Positions 39,790 through 51,660 of a stretch of DNA of 64,000 bases are shown here, one piece after another (position 1 is the stretch's first letter; each line of letters begins with the position of its first letter). The notes beneath the pieces were generated by a model, which saw nothing but the letters and a program-made list of their open reading frames with translations, ran no database searches and was not told the origin of the DNA. Where the stretch lies: contig NC_045140.1 of assembly GCF_008831285.2 (NCBI RefSeq), forward strand, positions 17,110,370-17,174,369, written 5' to 3'. Both the position numbers and the translations under genes were made by a program. This DNA is from Nymphaea colorata. Lineage: Eukaryota; Streptophyta; Magnoliopsida; Nymphaeales; Nymphaeaceae.

Positions 39790-42272
39790 ACTGGATAGGA
39801 TTATATTATGGATTACGGTCTACTTTCAAACTTCATTGCAATAAAATGATACATGAAATGAACTCGAAAACCATCAGCTGAGCCAGCGACCGTATAGTTG
39901 CATAGATTAATTAGATGCAATGATTTTTTTATAGCATATTGTCAATTTGTTACACATATCGGCTGCATCAACGAGGACGTATGAGTCTAATTTTTCATTT
40001 TTACATTTAAAAAATAAAAAATGAATTTGATAATGAAATTAAAAAGAAAAGAAATATAAAAAATTCTTGTAATCTGCTTTGGTTCTCCCCATATTAAAAA
40101 TTAAATAAAACCATCTTAGACAATAAAAAAAGATGAAATAGAGATCAAGATTCGTATAATCCTATTTCATACTAATGAGGGTCCCATATCATATCATAAA
40201 AGCCAATTCAACCCAATGAAGCAAGCTAGAACCTAACTCTGGCAGCATCGAACTAACAACTTTTTTGCTCTTGGAAAATCCGTTCTTTTTGTGATTGCAA
40301 TCAACAGTTGCAGAAAGCTGAAGAAGATGAAAACCAATGGTTCCCCAAATGCATGTTCCTGCTTGGGGAGTCCCAATTTCTTTGATATCAAGCATATACA
40401 GTACCTGGTCTCTAAGTTGGGCCTCAGTCCCAGCCTCCGATTTCCACCAAAGAAGACCCAACAAGATCGCAACTCCAATAGCTTGAACAAGCCTAAGCAA
40501 GTCAAAATAGTCCATGCACCTCTCCCTGTATGTTCTCTTTGAGAGCACCATGAACTGCTCCCACCAATACGTTGTCCATTCCTTCTTCACTTGAACAGCC
40601 ATTTGAAGTTGTTTGGGAGCTGTACTGCATCTATGGTTTGCCTCCTTTTCCTTTGGTTCTAGCTCATTCTTGTACTTTCTCTGCAAGTACTGAAAGCAAA
40701 TTGCAAGCAATAGTCACACCAAAGCTTGATGATATAGTGAATATAATCCATGCTTCTTTAGGAACTTGGTCACGTTAATCCCATTTAGACAGCTTTCTGG
40801 AAGTTTATAAATTTTCATTTTAATAAATATCATATCATTTAACATGAAAAACAGAGAGTTTTTCTTTTTCCTGCAAATAGAACTGGAGAAAAAATATACA
40901 TCTATTACCTTAACCACAGTAGTTTGAGACTCTTGGGAGGACTGAGAACCAATCAGCTCCTGTGGGATCCCAATATCATTGACACAGCCAGTTGCCAAAT
41001 CAAGCATGAAATCTGCGGGGTTCATGGCGATTTGAGGTGTGAAACCAATGGACAAGAAGTAGTTCATAGCATCTGCAGCTACCCCGTAATAGACAGGACA
41101 TCCTTCTGATATGAGCAACAGCTTGTCAAACATGTGGAAAACGCGGCTAGAAGGCTGATGGATGGTTATGATGATGGTCCTCCCACCCTGCAGGATGGAA
41201 ACAAGGAATGCATTTAGAAGCAAAATGGTGATGAGAACAGAGCATTTTACCAGTGTTTCATATGACATACACAAATATACATCCATACATACATACGTTG
41301 TGCATGTTCATGTGTGAACGTGCATGCATGCATGTGTTGCAACCCTAATGAGTTCCAAAACTTTAACCGATGCTTCCAAGTTCCAACTTTATGTTCATAA
41401 TACATGAGATCAGAGATGTAGGGATAGTGTGTCTCTGGAAATACAAAGTTGGTGGTAATAATCTCAAAGCTCCTTTCATAATCAATTAAAATGATCTTCC
41501 TTTCCAACAACTGTGGAACTATATGCAGCTACTAAACTTGGAACCAGAATGAACCTGACTTGGGACAATTTTTATCATGAAGACCTTCAGGAGGATTAGA
41601 AGGCAAAACCTTTGCAATGCCCTGCAGAACTTGAAGGAGCTTATTTGCAGAGGTGGAGTCCAATCCTGAGGTTGGTTCATCAAGTAACAAGAGTGATGGA
41701 TCAACAAGAATTTCATAGCCAATGCTTGTCCTTTTCCTTTCGCCACCAGATATCCCTTTCACAAAAGCGCCACCAATTCTTGTATGCCGACACCTGCACC
41801 AATTAAATGATTAAAAATTTCGCTGTTCTTTCCCATGGAAGTCATAATTGGAAGCACAGTTACATGACAAAGACAAGTTTGCAAGACCATAGTTGGGAGT
41901 GGTCTTTTATGGCCTTGTTCTGGACTCCTAGATGATCCCTACTTTTACGGAAGCTAATTGGATCAGGAGCCAAGGCCTAAACAACTTTGCAGTGTGACTG
42001 CTGCCCAAGTAATATAATGAGTTACATGTGGGATGGCTTCTAGATGAAGTTTTTGGTCAAAGCAATCTGTTGCTGCACCTTTCAAGTCCCAGTTCCCTCA
42101 GTATGAATTCTGCTCTTTTAAGCTTTTGTTGGCGACTCATGCTGCTGGGTAGCCTCAGAAATGCTGCAAAAACTAGCGTTTCTTCTACTGTTAACTGTGG
42201 AAACAGCACATCTTCTTGTGTCACAAATCCAACCCTGTGAATAGATGTTTCCAAAATTAACACATAAGTAAA

Positions 42273-42319
<47 letters not shown>

Positions 42320-42968
42320 AGTACCTCCTTTTTAGGGCAGTGCTATATGGAACATCATTGTAAGTGACTTTCCCTCTTATATTTCCATGCAGACGCCCAC
42401 CAATTATCTTTAGAAGGGTTGTTTTTCCACTTCCTGACGGACCCATCAATGCAAGAATTTCACCTGGTGATATGCTGCCTGTGATCCCCTTTAGTATCTG
42501 CTTGTCCCTGTTCTGTCTGGTTGAGACCACACCGCTAGCTGAGCTTGTAGATGCATTAGAGTTGCACTCTACGCTGAACTCAACATCTTCAAACTACAAA
42601 AATCGAGGAAGATGAATATATAACTCTACTGAAAAGCCAGAAAGTTTGATGCTCCAAGCCTAAGAAAAACAGCTATCACGGGAGAAGGAGACTCGTAACA
42701 TTATAACCTTAAGAAACAGGGAGAGCAAGAAATCCTATAATTTTACCTTGAGAAATATCGGGAGAGGACCAGCATCAGGCGTACAGTGGCTGGAGCTCTC
42801 TGTTTTAGCTTCCGAGCTTGAGTTCTGCAGATGACATGCTTGAGGGATGAGCTCAAAATTATGACCAAAACCAGTGCTTCCTGCAATCTGCATTGTTCCC
42901 ATAGTGGGCATTTCAATTATGCAAGTTTCCTCGGTTCCAATTTCCATGATTGACACAGAATATGGCAA
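37944..42968 (-). CDS. ABCG26: ABCG26-like half-size ABC transporter, nine exons
   Basis: Plasma-membrane half transporter. In Arabidopsis ABCG26 exports sporopollenin precursors from the tapetum for the pollen wall. Exons on the minus strand: 42968-42747, 42593-42325, 42234-42079, 41793-41610, 41187-40909, 40689-40405, 39521-39237, 39168-39061, 38213-37944, total 2058 nt, 685 residues, which as I recall is the Arabidopsis length. Walker A GPSGSGKT lies at about 125-132, the signature ISGGE at 230-234, Walker B with LLLLDEP at 250-256 and the H-loop ITIHQPSS around His287. The membrane domain follows from about residue 435, with [48 protein letters not shown] and [16 protein letters not shown]. 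These are the ABCG26-type versions rather than those of ABCG9/14. A second Met at residue 8 is an alternative start. It diverges from the PPR gene across 1.1 kb. Confidence 0.93.
38500..38895. repeat. CTCGAG-rich hAT-like MITE
   Basis: The left end is TAGGAATGTACAACAAG and the right end, inverted, is TAAGGATGTACAACTAG. The interior is dense in gagctcaagctc / ctcgagtcaagct words. It lies in the last intron of the ABCG26-like gene. A clean target duplication is not visible. Confidence 0.6.
38998..39051. repeat. (TA)n(GA)n microsatellite next to a 5' splice site
   Basis: About 11 TA units followed by about 15 GA units on the plus strand. On the transcribed minus strand it is a CT run starting about 10 nt after the donor of ABCG26-like exon 8. 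Confidence 0.9.
42273..42319. repeat. GA microsatellite next to a 5' splice site
   Basis: A nearly pure GA run. On the transcribed strand it is a CT run starting 6 nt into the intron after ABCG26-like exon 2. Confidence 0.9.
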
Positions 42969-44086
42969 GTATTCATCAGTCCCTCCTCCGTAAAACCATT
43001 AACAGTATAAGAAGGACGAAGCAACCAAAACCGAAGCAAGAACACACCAAGAAATGCGAAGTGAAGCTTCTGTTTGGTGCGTCACAAGCTTTCTGCTTTC
43101 TATAATTAATTCTTGCCTGCAGTGGTAGGTGGATTTGTTCATTGTTTCTAGATGAACTCTTGTGAACTAAGTGAACAATATCATTTTTTTTTCATTTGAG
43201 GTAATATAACTTGTAGGTTAATTATCTTATGGGAAGCAACCATGTAAGAGTGACCCAGTTGCCTCAGAGAAAATGAAGAACCTGGAACATTGTTTCAAAC
43301 AACACAAGCCTGTTATAAATACATCAGGACCAATAAAGTGCACAAATAATTTTGCTTTTAGCAAAATCCCATACGATTTATCCCTTTGTCTCATGAAAAA
43401 GGAAAAACAACTTCAACTTATTCTTCGTCCAATTCACTTTATAGTCTGTCTTTTTATGACGTTACTGGAATAGATGTACTAAATCGTTTCTCCTCGATCA
43501 TATAAAAAATTTGAAAATTCTGCAGGCTCACATCGCAAATAAGTTGCCACCGTCGCCATGGTTGCGGACGATAGAGGTTTTGATCAACCAAGCAAAGCGG
43601 TATAAGCATGTGCGTGAGTGATCTTTCCAAATGGAGGCTTGCAATTGCATCTGGCGGTCGTTGAAACACTATAATTCCGAATTATACCAGACTTTATTGC
43701 TAAATCGCTGATGCGGATTCATGCTACAGAAGTTGCTTAATTTCTCCCTCGTTCTCTCATCCGTGGGCCGTTTTCAATGCTATCGTGAGTGTATAATTTC
43801 CTTTTGTTGGTGAAGGTAACAAGAATTTGACGAATCTAAAGCTAGCCAGTTCGAATTATTAGACCGTTTTGGAGGACCTCGAATTAATAAAGATCTAAAG
43901 ACATTGTTTTATAAAACCGGTTTACCCGCAAAATCCGACCTGCGCCATTCCACAGAAATTCCCAACACTGGGCAAAATTATGACATTTTTGTTGCTTCTG
44001 GCTATTTTACATGATTTTCCTTCTGCTGCAGATGCTGCCAACCACTACAGGATTTTCTTATTAGCAGGTGACTAGAGGAACCTAGA
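42969..44086. promoter_or_regulatory. Shared upstream region of divergent ABCG26 and PPR genes
   Basis: 1118 bp separate the two start codons, which point away from each other, so both promoters must fit here. I see no coding gene. No core promoter element can be placed with confidence by eye; an AT-rich tataattaatt near 43101 lies about 130 bp upstream of the ABCG26 ATG on the minus strand. Confidence 0.45.
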
Positions 44087-45988
44087 ATGGCTCTGCCTCT
44101 GGCCACTCTCCAACTCCCCCCACCCGCAAAACTTCATGAAAATCATCCGTCCCATCAATTGCCACCAAGTTTGGTCTCCGTCACAGGCTCCCTCCCTCTC
44201 CAGAACTTCACCACACCGTTCCAACTCAAGCAGCTCCATGCCCAAATTGTGAAACAGAACGTCGACCCTTCCATTCTTTCGTTCTCTAAAGTTGCCCAAG
44301 TCTGCGGTTTGTCTCCGGACTTTGGCTACGGACGCCAGCTTCTACAGTTCTCGGACAGATTGGAGATAGTTATATGGAACTCCTGGATCAGGAAGCTCGC
44401 CGAGAGCGACTCACCGGCAGATGCGATCATTTTGTTTCGCAAATTGCGGTACGCCGATGTGCCTCCCGACACCCTCACTTGTTCGTTCGTGCTCAAGGCG
44501 TGTTCTCGTGTTCCGTCACTTGAAGACGGTATGATGGTCCATTCCTTGGCGGCGAAACAAGGGTGGGTCGCGGATGTGTTTTTGCAGAACACCATCATTC
44601 ATATGTATGCTTCTTGTGGTAGTCTAAGTTCTGCGTACCAATTGTTTGCTAAAACGTCCAAGAGAGATGTCGTGACTTGGAATATCATGATAACCCAATT
44701 TGCTAAACAGGGACAAGTTGATATTGCAAGAAAACTGTTTGATGAAATGCCAGAAAGAAGCACCAGGTCGTGGACGTCAATGATTACGGGTTATGTGCAG
44801 TGTGGGAGGCCCAATGAGGCGATCAGTGTCTTTCGGAGCATGGAAGAGGCAAATGTGAAACCGAATGAAGTTACTGTTGTTAGCGTTCTTGCAGCTTGTG
44901 CTGACGTTGGTGCGCTTGATCTTGGCCAGCGGATTCACGCCTATGCAAAGGAAAATCATTTTCGTCACAATGTTCGCGTCTGCAACACATTGATAGACAT
45001 GTACACAAAATGCGGGTGCATTGAAGAAGCAAGAATGGTTTTTGACGAAATTCCTGAAAGAACAGTTGTATCATGGTCTGCCATGATAATGGGACATGCC
45101 ATTCATGGTCAGAGTGAGGAAGCTCTTTCTCTCTTCTCTAAGATGCAAAAACGAGGAATTGATCCAAATGCTGTCACCTTTATTGGCCTATTACACGCTT
45201 GTAGCCATATGGGTATGGTTGCTGAGGGTTGCCGGTTTTTCAACAGCATGGTTAATGACTACCGCATAGTCCCTCAGATTGAGCATTATGGGTGTATGGT
45301 TGATCTTCTAAGCCGAGCAGGACTTCTGAAAGAAGCTTATGAGTTCATCAAGAACATGCCAATAGAACCAAGTGGTGCTGTGTGGGGAGCTCTCTTGGGT
45401 GGTTGTAGAGTTCACAAGAGTGTTGAGTTGGGAGAGGAAGTGATCAAGCACCTACTTGAGATAGAACCTCACAATGATGGATACTATGTCGTACTCTCAA
45501 ACATCTATGCTGAGGCAGGTAGATGGGGTGATGTAGCGAAGGTGAGAAGATTGATGAAAGATCGTGGCATTAAGAAAACACCAGGGTGTAGCTTTATCAC
45601 CATAGATGGAGTGACTCACGAGTTCGTTGCAGGTGATGGCTCACATCCTCATGCAAAAGAGGTGCAAGAAAAATGGCATGAACTTGCAGAACAATTGAAG
45701 TTGATGGGCTATGTTCCTGAAACCTCTGCGGTATTGCTAGACATAGCTGAGGAAGAGAAAGAACATGCTCTGTATCGCCACAGTGAGAAACTAGCAGTGG
45801 TCTTTGGACTCATGAAAACCTCGCCTGGAACACCTATCAGGATCATGAAGAACCTAAGGGTCTGTGCTGATTGCCATCTTGCGCTAAAACTGATCTCCAA
45901 GTTTTCTAATCGTGAGATCATTGTGCGTGATAGGAGTCGCTTCCATCGTTTTGTAGACGGCTCTTGTTCTTGCAAGGACTACTGGTGA
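44087..45988 (+). CDS. DYW-class pentatricopeptide repeat protein, intronless
   Basis: A PLS-type PPR protein of 633 residues. DYW-class members edit specific cytidines in plastid or mitochondrial RNA (family knowledge); the target here is unknown. The N-terminal ~45 residues are Pro/Leu/Ser-rich with few acids, compatible with an organelle presequence. PPR motifs run from about residue 60 to 450, for example VVTWNIMITQFAKQGQVDIA and TRSWTSMITGYVQCGRPNEA. The E and E+ motifs follow (AVWGALLGGCRVHKS, HEFVAGDGSHPHAKEV). The DYW deaminase carries HSEKLA at 565-570 with catalytic Glu567, the zinc pair C593/C596, a second cluster with H620, C627 and C629, and ends in KDYW. The frame is open throughout, so it looks functional. 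It converges on OPT-A with 282 bp between stop codons. The last ~540 bp are duplicated at the right edge of the window in decayed form. Confidence 0.95.
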   Translation: MALPLATLQLPPPAKLHENHPSHQLPPSLVSVTGSLPLQNFTTPFQLKQLHAQIVKQNVDPSILSFSKVAQVCGLSPDFGYGRQLLQFSDRLEIVIWNSWIRKLAESDSPADAIILFRKLRYADVPPDTLTCSFVLKACSRVPSLEDGMMVHSLAAKQGWVADVFLQNTIIHMYASCGSLSSAYQLFAKTSKRDVVTWNIMITQFAKQGQVDIARKLFDEMPERSTRSWTSMITGYVQCGRPNEAISVFRSMEEANVKPNEVTVVSVLAACADVGALDLGQRIHAYAKENHFRHNVRVCNTLIDMYTKCGCIEEARMVFDEIPERTVVSWSAMIMGHAIHGQSEEALSLFSKMQKRGIDPNAVTFIGLLHACSHMGMVAEGCRFFNSMVNDYRIVPQIEHYGCMVDLLSRAGLLKEAYEFIKNMPIEPSGAVWGALLGGCRVHKSVELGEEVIKHLLEIEPHNDGYYVVLSNIYAEAGRWGDVAKVRRLMKDRGIKKTPGCSFITIDGVTHEFVAGDGSHPHAKEVQEKWHELAEQLKLMGYVPETSAVLLDIAEEEKEHALYRHSEKLAVVFGLMKTSPGTPIRIMKNLRVCADCHLALKLISKFSNREIIVRDRSRFHRFVDGSCSCKDYW

Positions 45989-46071
45989 CATCACTGATGT
46001 TTTTCGCTTCATAGGAGTCAATAACTCAAGAAAGCTGTTATTCAAACATAACAGTTTGTGAACGTGCTTGA

Positions 46072-46077
46072 TTTATT
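46072..46077 (-). other. Candidate poly(A) signal of OPT-A
   Basis: AATAAA on the minus strand about 195 nt after the OPT-A stop and close to the 3' end of the convergent PPR gene. The same signal is kept on the other arm at 63376-63381. Confidence 0.5.
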
Positions 46078-46270
46078 CTTAACTAATCAAATATAAACAA
46101 TTAAGCAGTTTGTATGAAGGAAACAGCCACAATAATGAATCTGTCTATATTTTGCAGACATCACCAAGAATCATCCTTCATACACATGACTAACCATCGT
46201 AGAATAAGCAAACTCCTATACTAAAGGCCATAAGCAAATGAAACTACTTTATAGGACCAATAAACTGAGC

Positions 46271-47013
46271 TCAGAAGACAGGACACCCTTTCGTCACCAT
46301 TCCAGGTTCTGTGGGGCAACGTGCTAGAGCGCAGTGGTCGTCCAGCTCTGTACCCCACCACTGTATTCCAAAGATGGATCTATACTGCAGCGCAAAGTAG
46401 GTGAGAACGGCGGAGAAGGCAACACCTGCGTCGAGCCCGGCGGACAGAACATAATTGTGCCGTGCCCACCACTGCTTGTACTTTCTATACACCACGAAGT
46501 TAAATGCTATACCAACTGCTCCCCAGGCCAGGTAGTTGACTGCTCTCGCCGGTGGCATCATCCCAGTTGCACCAATCAAGATGGGCATGTTGATGAGGCT
46601 GATCCACTTTGCCTTTGGAAACAGGCGTGAGCACACCCAGACAGGGACAGGTGCGAGTAGACCCACTAGGAACCACCAGTTCTGCCCGGCATAGACTCCC
46701 AGCCTGCCAAACATGCGAAGTGGGCCGACCACACCCCAGATGATAGAGGCATTGTAGAACACATCGTCGCCCGGGCAAGTCCATGGGCTGGAAGGGTCGA
46801 GGAGTGCTGTGTTGCAGATGTTGGGAACTGTTGTGAGCAGCCACCATGCCGTGCCAAAGTAGACGGATGATGAAACCAGTGTGCCAACAAGCTGTGCAAT
46901 AAGATAAAGGCAAATAGTTTTACTTTTAATTTACGAAATCAAGCACACACATGCACGAACACATGGAAGGATCCAGCGAAGCTACTGTAGTTGTACCAAC
47001 AAGTTGACCACAC

Positions 47014-47053
<40 letters not shown>

Positions 47054-50000
47054 AACAACGAACATAGATCTTGGAGGGATCTTCATGTAGTGGCCAAGCT
47101 TGAAATCTGAGAGGAACATGAGGGCCTGGGACATGCTGATGTAGCCATAGGTTTTGAAGGCCACATTTGCAAGAGGCCTGCCTGGGTACAAGTAACCAAT
47201 TATCAGCTCTGTGATCACGTTCAACCCAGGTTGCTGCACAAGCAATGCAAGCTTCGTATCAGTGAAATGGAACAAGAAAGAAAAATACGAAGTAATCGAT
47301 AAATAAATTCCGCATAAATGGGTCGGAATATGTAAAAGAAATTACTGGTCCGAAGTGAGGTAACATCCAACCCAATGCCTAAGAATAAGGTTTCTTAACA
47401 GTGTATTTTTGAGCTCACCTGATTAGTGGTAGCTTGGATGATGCCAATAGGGAGGGTGAAGAAGAAGGCAATGACACAAGCAAGAAGGATGCCCCACCAC
47501 GGCAGCTGAAGCTCGCCCCCGAACCCCAAGCAAGCAAGGAAGGCAAGGCCAACCACGCAAATCAGGATGATGCTGAACCACCATTCGGGCACCGCCACAT
47601 AGTTCTTCTTCATCAGCCTAGTGTGGACGTCACCAACATGATCACTGAATGCCTGTTTGGTTTGCCGGTAGATCGATCTGCACACAGTAATGGAAGAACC
47701 ATGCTCAGGTTTGGTTCAGATATCTGACCAAATTCAAATCTGATTAATCAAAATCTGGTCTCCATTCAAACTCCACCCACACATGCACACGCAGAAGCAA
47801 ATTGCAAAGTGATGGTTCAGTACATAAGACTTACTTTCCATGGAAGAGAGCAACATGGGAGATGGTAGCCGCAAGAGTGGCGAAGCTGATGCCGTAAGTG
47901 AAGGCGAAGAAGATGCTCAGATGGATCTGGCTATAGCCGCTATAGCCGACGGGGTCGAATTCAAACGTCTTCTGATTAAGTATCCGGGAGATGTTATAGG
48001 GCTTGCCCCACTGATCGAAGACGTGGGAGGAGAAGATGGGGAAGCGCTTGGCATTGTAAGAGTTGGTCCAGTAGGTGATGGGGAGCATGACATAGACCAC
48101 CAAGAAGAAACCTGCCATTACATTGAGGACGGCGAAGCCGGGAGTGGCGAGAGGGCTGCCCAGAAACCCGGCAACCGTCGACCAGTCGAGGGCGATGGAG
48201 CCGACGCCGAGGCCGGAGAGGCCGGAACCGATCTGCTGGGCGGTGACGGAGTCCTTCCAGATCCAGCACACAAAGGAGAGGGCGGTGATTGAAGGGAACA
48301 GATAGTTGGGGACGATGTAGTAGCAGTAGCTGGCGACAAACACCATGAGGAAGAACTGCAGCCTCGTGGTGCCACGCTTTCGCCGCACCTCCTTCTCATG
48401 CAACGCTCTGTTACATGAAACAAGCGACTGGTAAGCATTCTTAAGAGTTGAAGAGCCGAAAATTAAAACGGAATGCCTTATATAGATGGCACCACTGTGA
48501 ACTTCAAGCAAGAACCAAAGACATTGTTCATATAAGCACAAATACAAGTACAAATATACGTAAAATATATAGATATGGAGAGAAGGTGAAAGAGAATATG
48601 AGTGGCAGTCTCAGTCTGACCTGAACAGAGAGACCTGGACGAGGTTGGCAGGCCACCACATGTAAGGGGAGTCCACGAGATACTTCCGGAACAAACCCGC
48701 CCATCCATATCCCATCATCTACAGCCGTCCGCCAAAATAGACAACATCAAGTATTATTATTTTAGAGAGAGATCAGTGAGGGTCCGGAGAATAGCTGAAT
48801 GAAGACTCAATTTTCAAAACCATGCAGGTTGCATTAATGATGAGTTTAAATTCAACATCGCTGTAAGGGAGGAAAAGTAATGAAAGCTTCCTGCTTTGCT
48901 CCGCCTCTTCCATTACGTCGCTCGTCATCTTCTTCTTCTCCTTTTTTTACTTTCCCATGCATCGAGCAAGAGAGATTTTCCAAACTCTACTAGGAAAGCG
49001 TTTCATATATTTTCTCGACGGAGGCCGGGAAAAGCGCAAGTGGGATAAGAAAAATCTTCTTGGTTGACTTGGAATTCGGCAACAAATTGGTCGATTTTTC
49101 TGTAATTTAGTTTATTAGAAGCGTGGTGTGGTGTGTGTCCAAATTTGAATGCTTACAAATTTCTATGAACTATTACACCAACTGATTGTTTGAAAAAACA
49201 AATATATTATGCGGCCATATTGAGCTACCGTCGGTCTTTTTATTGCTTATTGACTTGGAACTCGGCAACAAATTGGTTCATTTTTTTTGTAATTTAGTTT
49301 ATCAGGGTTGTGTGCAAATTTGAATTCTTATGAGCTTCAAGACTTGGGGGGACTCAATGTTTCTATGAACTAGCATACCAACCGATTTATGATAAAACAA
49401 ATATAATGTTAGAAGCCATATCAAGCTACCATGGCCATCTAAGCCAAAAAAAAAAAAAAAAAAAACTTGAAAACCGATGTTTAGTAGCATGAGCCGGAAT
49501 GCAGGGACACTAATGCATAAATAAGCAATTTGTATGGTTCTGTGTGGGCAATTGCCCACACTTCTACGACACTGCCAGGTTTCAATATGTATGGAAGCTA
49601 CCATTTGTATGTCATTCAAATCCGTTTGCAAAAGAACAGTGAAAGCGGAAGACACCTGCGTTGTCTGTGACAGCAAGAATGCAGCCATGGGGTGGAGCTG
49701 CCTGTGGTAGAAGGCCTTAACTATGGTGATGATGTTCACAGCATACACAGAGTTGGAGCCAGAGTTTGCAAAAATCGTGATCAGCACATGTTCCTTGATA
49801 TTGAAGGGCCCCGGATTCAGCGAAAACTCCCACTCGGTTCCCGGAATTCGGACCACCTTGGCCGGAAGTGTGGCAGCCATGAGCTTCCCCAGGGGCAGCG
49901 CAATGATCTGGGCGGAGATGGAGGACACGCTTAGTTGGTTCTGCCTGTAGCCGAAGAACTGGTTCAAGAAGGCCAGCAGGGCGCATGAGAACAGGCCCAG

Positions 50001-51597
50001 AGTCCATGTCCGGAACGTGAGGACTGGCAGAGTCGGATCATCGGTAGCCGGCACCGTCAGCCGGACTTGCTCAATCGGCGAATTTTCCAATTCATCTGCA
50101 TAAATGTAGCAATAGTGTCGCAATCAAACAAGATTTTCATTGACTGGCGAAGATTTGTTGTGGACACAAAGCCCAATAATACTCAGAACATTCGCCAGAT
50201 CAGGCGCCCAAAACTCGGATCAAACTTTGGTGGATCTAAAATCTTGATTTTTAGTTGTGGATAAGATTGGTTATATCTAGTAACTCAGTTTTATGATCTT
50301 CAATATCCAATACCAAATGACACCAGAGATGAGAGATTCGACTCATAAAAATCCAAAAAGATGGAAACAGAGAGGAATGATTCAACAGCAATTTGAAATA
50401 GATATAGATCCAAAAGGAGCCATACCGGAGAAGTGGGCGACTCCGAACAATAACTCAGACTTCTGAACAAAACCATCAATCCAGAGAGGTATTAAAAATC
50501 ATTCGAACAAGAAGATGGTTGGCAGGAGAGACACAGTACTCAAATCTCAACAGGGTTTCGATTGATCACAACAATCTTCCTTGATGCCATGCCAAATTTA
50601 ATAATTCCTCATCTCCAAGAAACAATACGAAAGGAAAAGGATCACTTCTCAAAGATCATTCATGATGTCAATATGAGTAATCCCCGTAGCAATTTTAAGA
50701 AATCTGTGCCTGTTTCCTTGATTAGGAGCGAGAGGTTGGGAATCAAATTTTTTGTCTTCTTTCAATAATAAAATATTCATTTGCACAAGGGTAGGAAGTT
50801 GCTTTTTATGGTAGAAAAGATGGCAACTGGAGATCAGAGAGACTTCAAAGTAGCAAACTCACCAACCATAATATATCATCTTTTTCTTTTTCTTTCTTTT
50901 CCCATGTTATCACAGGAGGAGAATTCTATGAACACATGCGCATCTCTCTCTCCCGTATACCATAAGCAAGCCACCGCAAAAATGAAAAAGGAAAATTGTG
51001 GCACTATTTTCAAATGCCAAGATGATCCAAGCAGCAAAGCCAAAAGAATGTCATAAAAAAACACATAATATCTGAGAGGAGACAAAGCGAGCATGAATCT
51101 CCAGCAACTCAATTGCTCACGGGCAACTCCAAAGCACGTAAATCGAGAGGGAAATCAGGAGTTTTGGTATCTGCAATGGCGTCTGCGCTTCATGACAGGG
51201 CCTACACCCTGCGAAACAACTGATCATGGCCTTTTCTGGTTGGAGAAGCATTGGAAGGCATTGTTGGTGAGCATGACGAAGTTGGTTTGAAAGAAATTGA
51301 ACAACTGAACGGGACATGCACATCGGCTTTCGGTGACTTACGACACTTTCCGGGCGAAAAAGATGAAGCGATGGAAGAAATCGAACGGGGGAAAAGAGCT
51401 CACGTGAATCAAAATTTTTCTTCAAGACTACCCCGCAAACATCGACAAGGGAAAAATGGCAGAGAAGGAAGATTAGAACAAAGGGAAAAGGAAGAAGAAA
51501 AAAACAGAAACCGACCTATCTCCTCCGCTTGCTTAAGATTCTCGGGTAGGCGATCGCCATTCTTGTATGAAGAGTCTGCAACGCCGGAGTCACTCAT
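46271..51597 (-). CDS. Oligopeptide transporter OPT-A, seven exons
   Basis: Proton-coupled transporter of the plant OPT (PT-clade) family, which moves small peptides, glutathione-like compounds or metal chelates across membranes; the substrate here is unknown. Exons on the minus strand: 51597-51516, 50095-49656, 48718-48621, 48407-47835, 47677-47419, 47233-47051, 46891-46271, total 2256 nt, 751 residues, normal for the family. Exon 1 encodes a short acidic tail ([20 protein letters not shown]) and splits an Asp codon with exon 2. The family signatures [10 protein letters not shown] (exon 2) and KIPPRSMF (exon 6) are intact. About 15 hydrophobic segments are spread over exons 2-7. The frame is open. 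It is about 98% identical to OPT-B. Its upstream region is abnormal: roughly 60 bp before the ATG, homology to OPT-B stops and a copy of intron 1 begins, so expression may differ from OPT-B. Confidence 0.93.
47019..47049. repeat. GA microsatellite abutting a 5' splice site
   Basis: A pure GA run that on the transcribed strand is a CT run beginning at the donor (gtctctct) of OPT-A exon 6. OPT-B has a shorter, interrupted CT tract at the same place (62392-62417). Confidence 0.9.
50574..50812. repeat. Direct repeat r1, within OPT-A intron 1
   Basis: Begins gatcacaacaatcttcc and runs past ttcatttgcacaagg. It is repeated in the same orientation at 51661-51917, 1087 bp away, and inverted in OPT-B intron 1 (about 58645-58895). 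r1 lacks about 15 bp (a caagatatttaatag block) that the other two keep. Confidence 0.9.
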
Positions 51598-51660
51598 CTC
51601 ATCAGATTCAAGGTCCCCCGGCAAACTGCTGTGCGCGCTCTCTATCTGTCTCTCTATCAA

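Larger units (their letters stand above)
45450..51655. repeat. Left arm of a large inverted duplication
   Basis: This arm contains the 3' third of the PPR gene, the PPR-OPT intergenic DNA and the whole OPT-A gene. It is the inverted counterpart of 57799-64000; paired positions sum to about 109,455 (46271 with 63182, 51597 with 57857, 45988 with 63464). The left limit is set only by where the other arm leaves the window. Introns and intergenic DNA match as well as exons, so DNA was copied, not RNA. Confidence 0.95.

Noticed and set aside
43454-43669. 71-codon minus-strand ORF between ABCG26 and PPR
   Set aside because: Short, no domain, and located in a shared promoter region; chance ORF more likely.
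47840-48292. 150-codon acidic ORF antisense to OPT-A exon 4, and its twin at 61076-61528
   Set aside because: Conserved only because the OPT exon is conserved on the other strand; GC-rich codon bias makes such antisense frames open.
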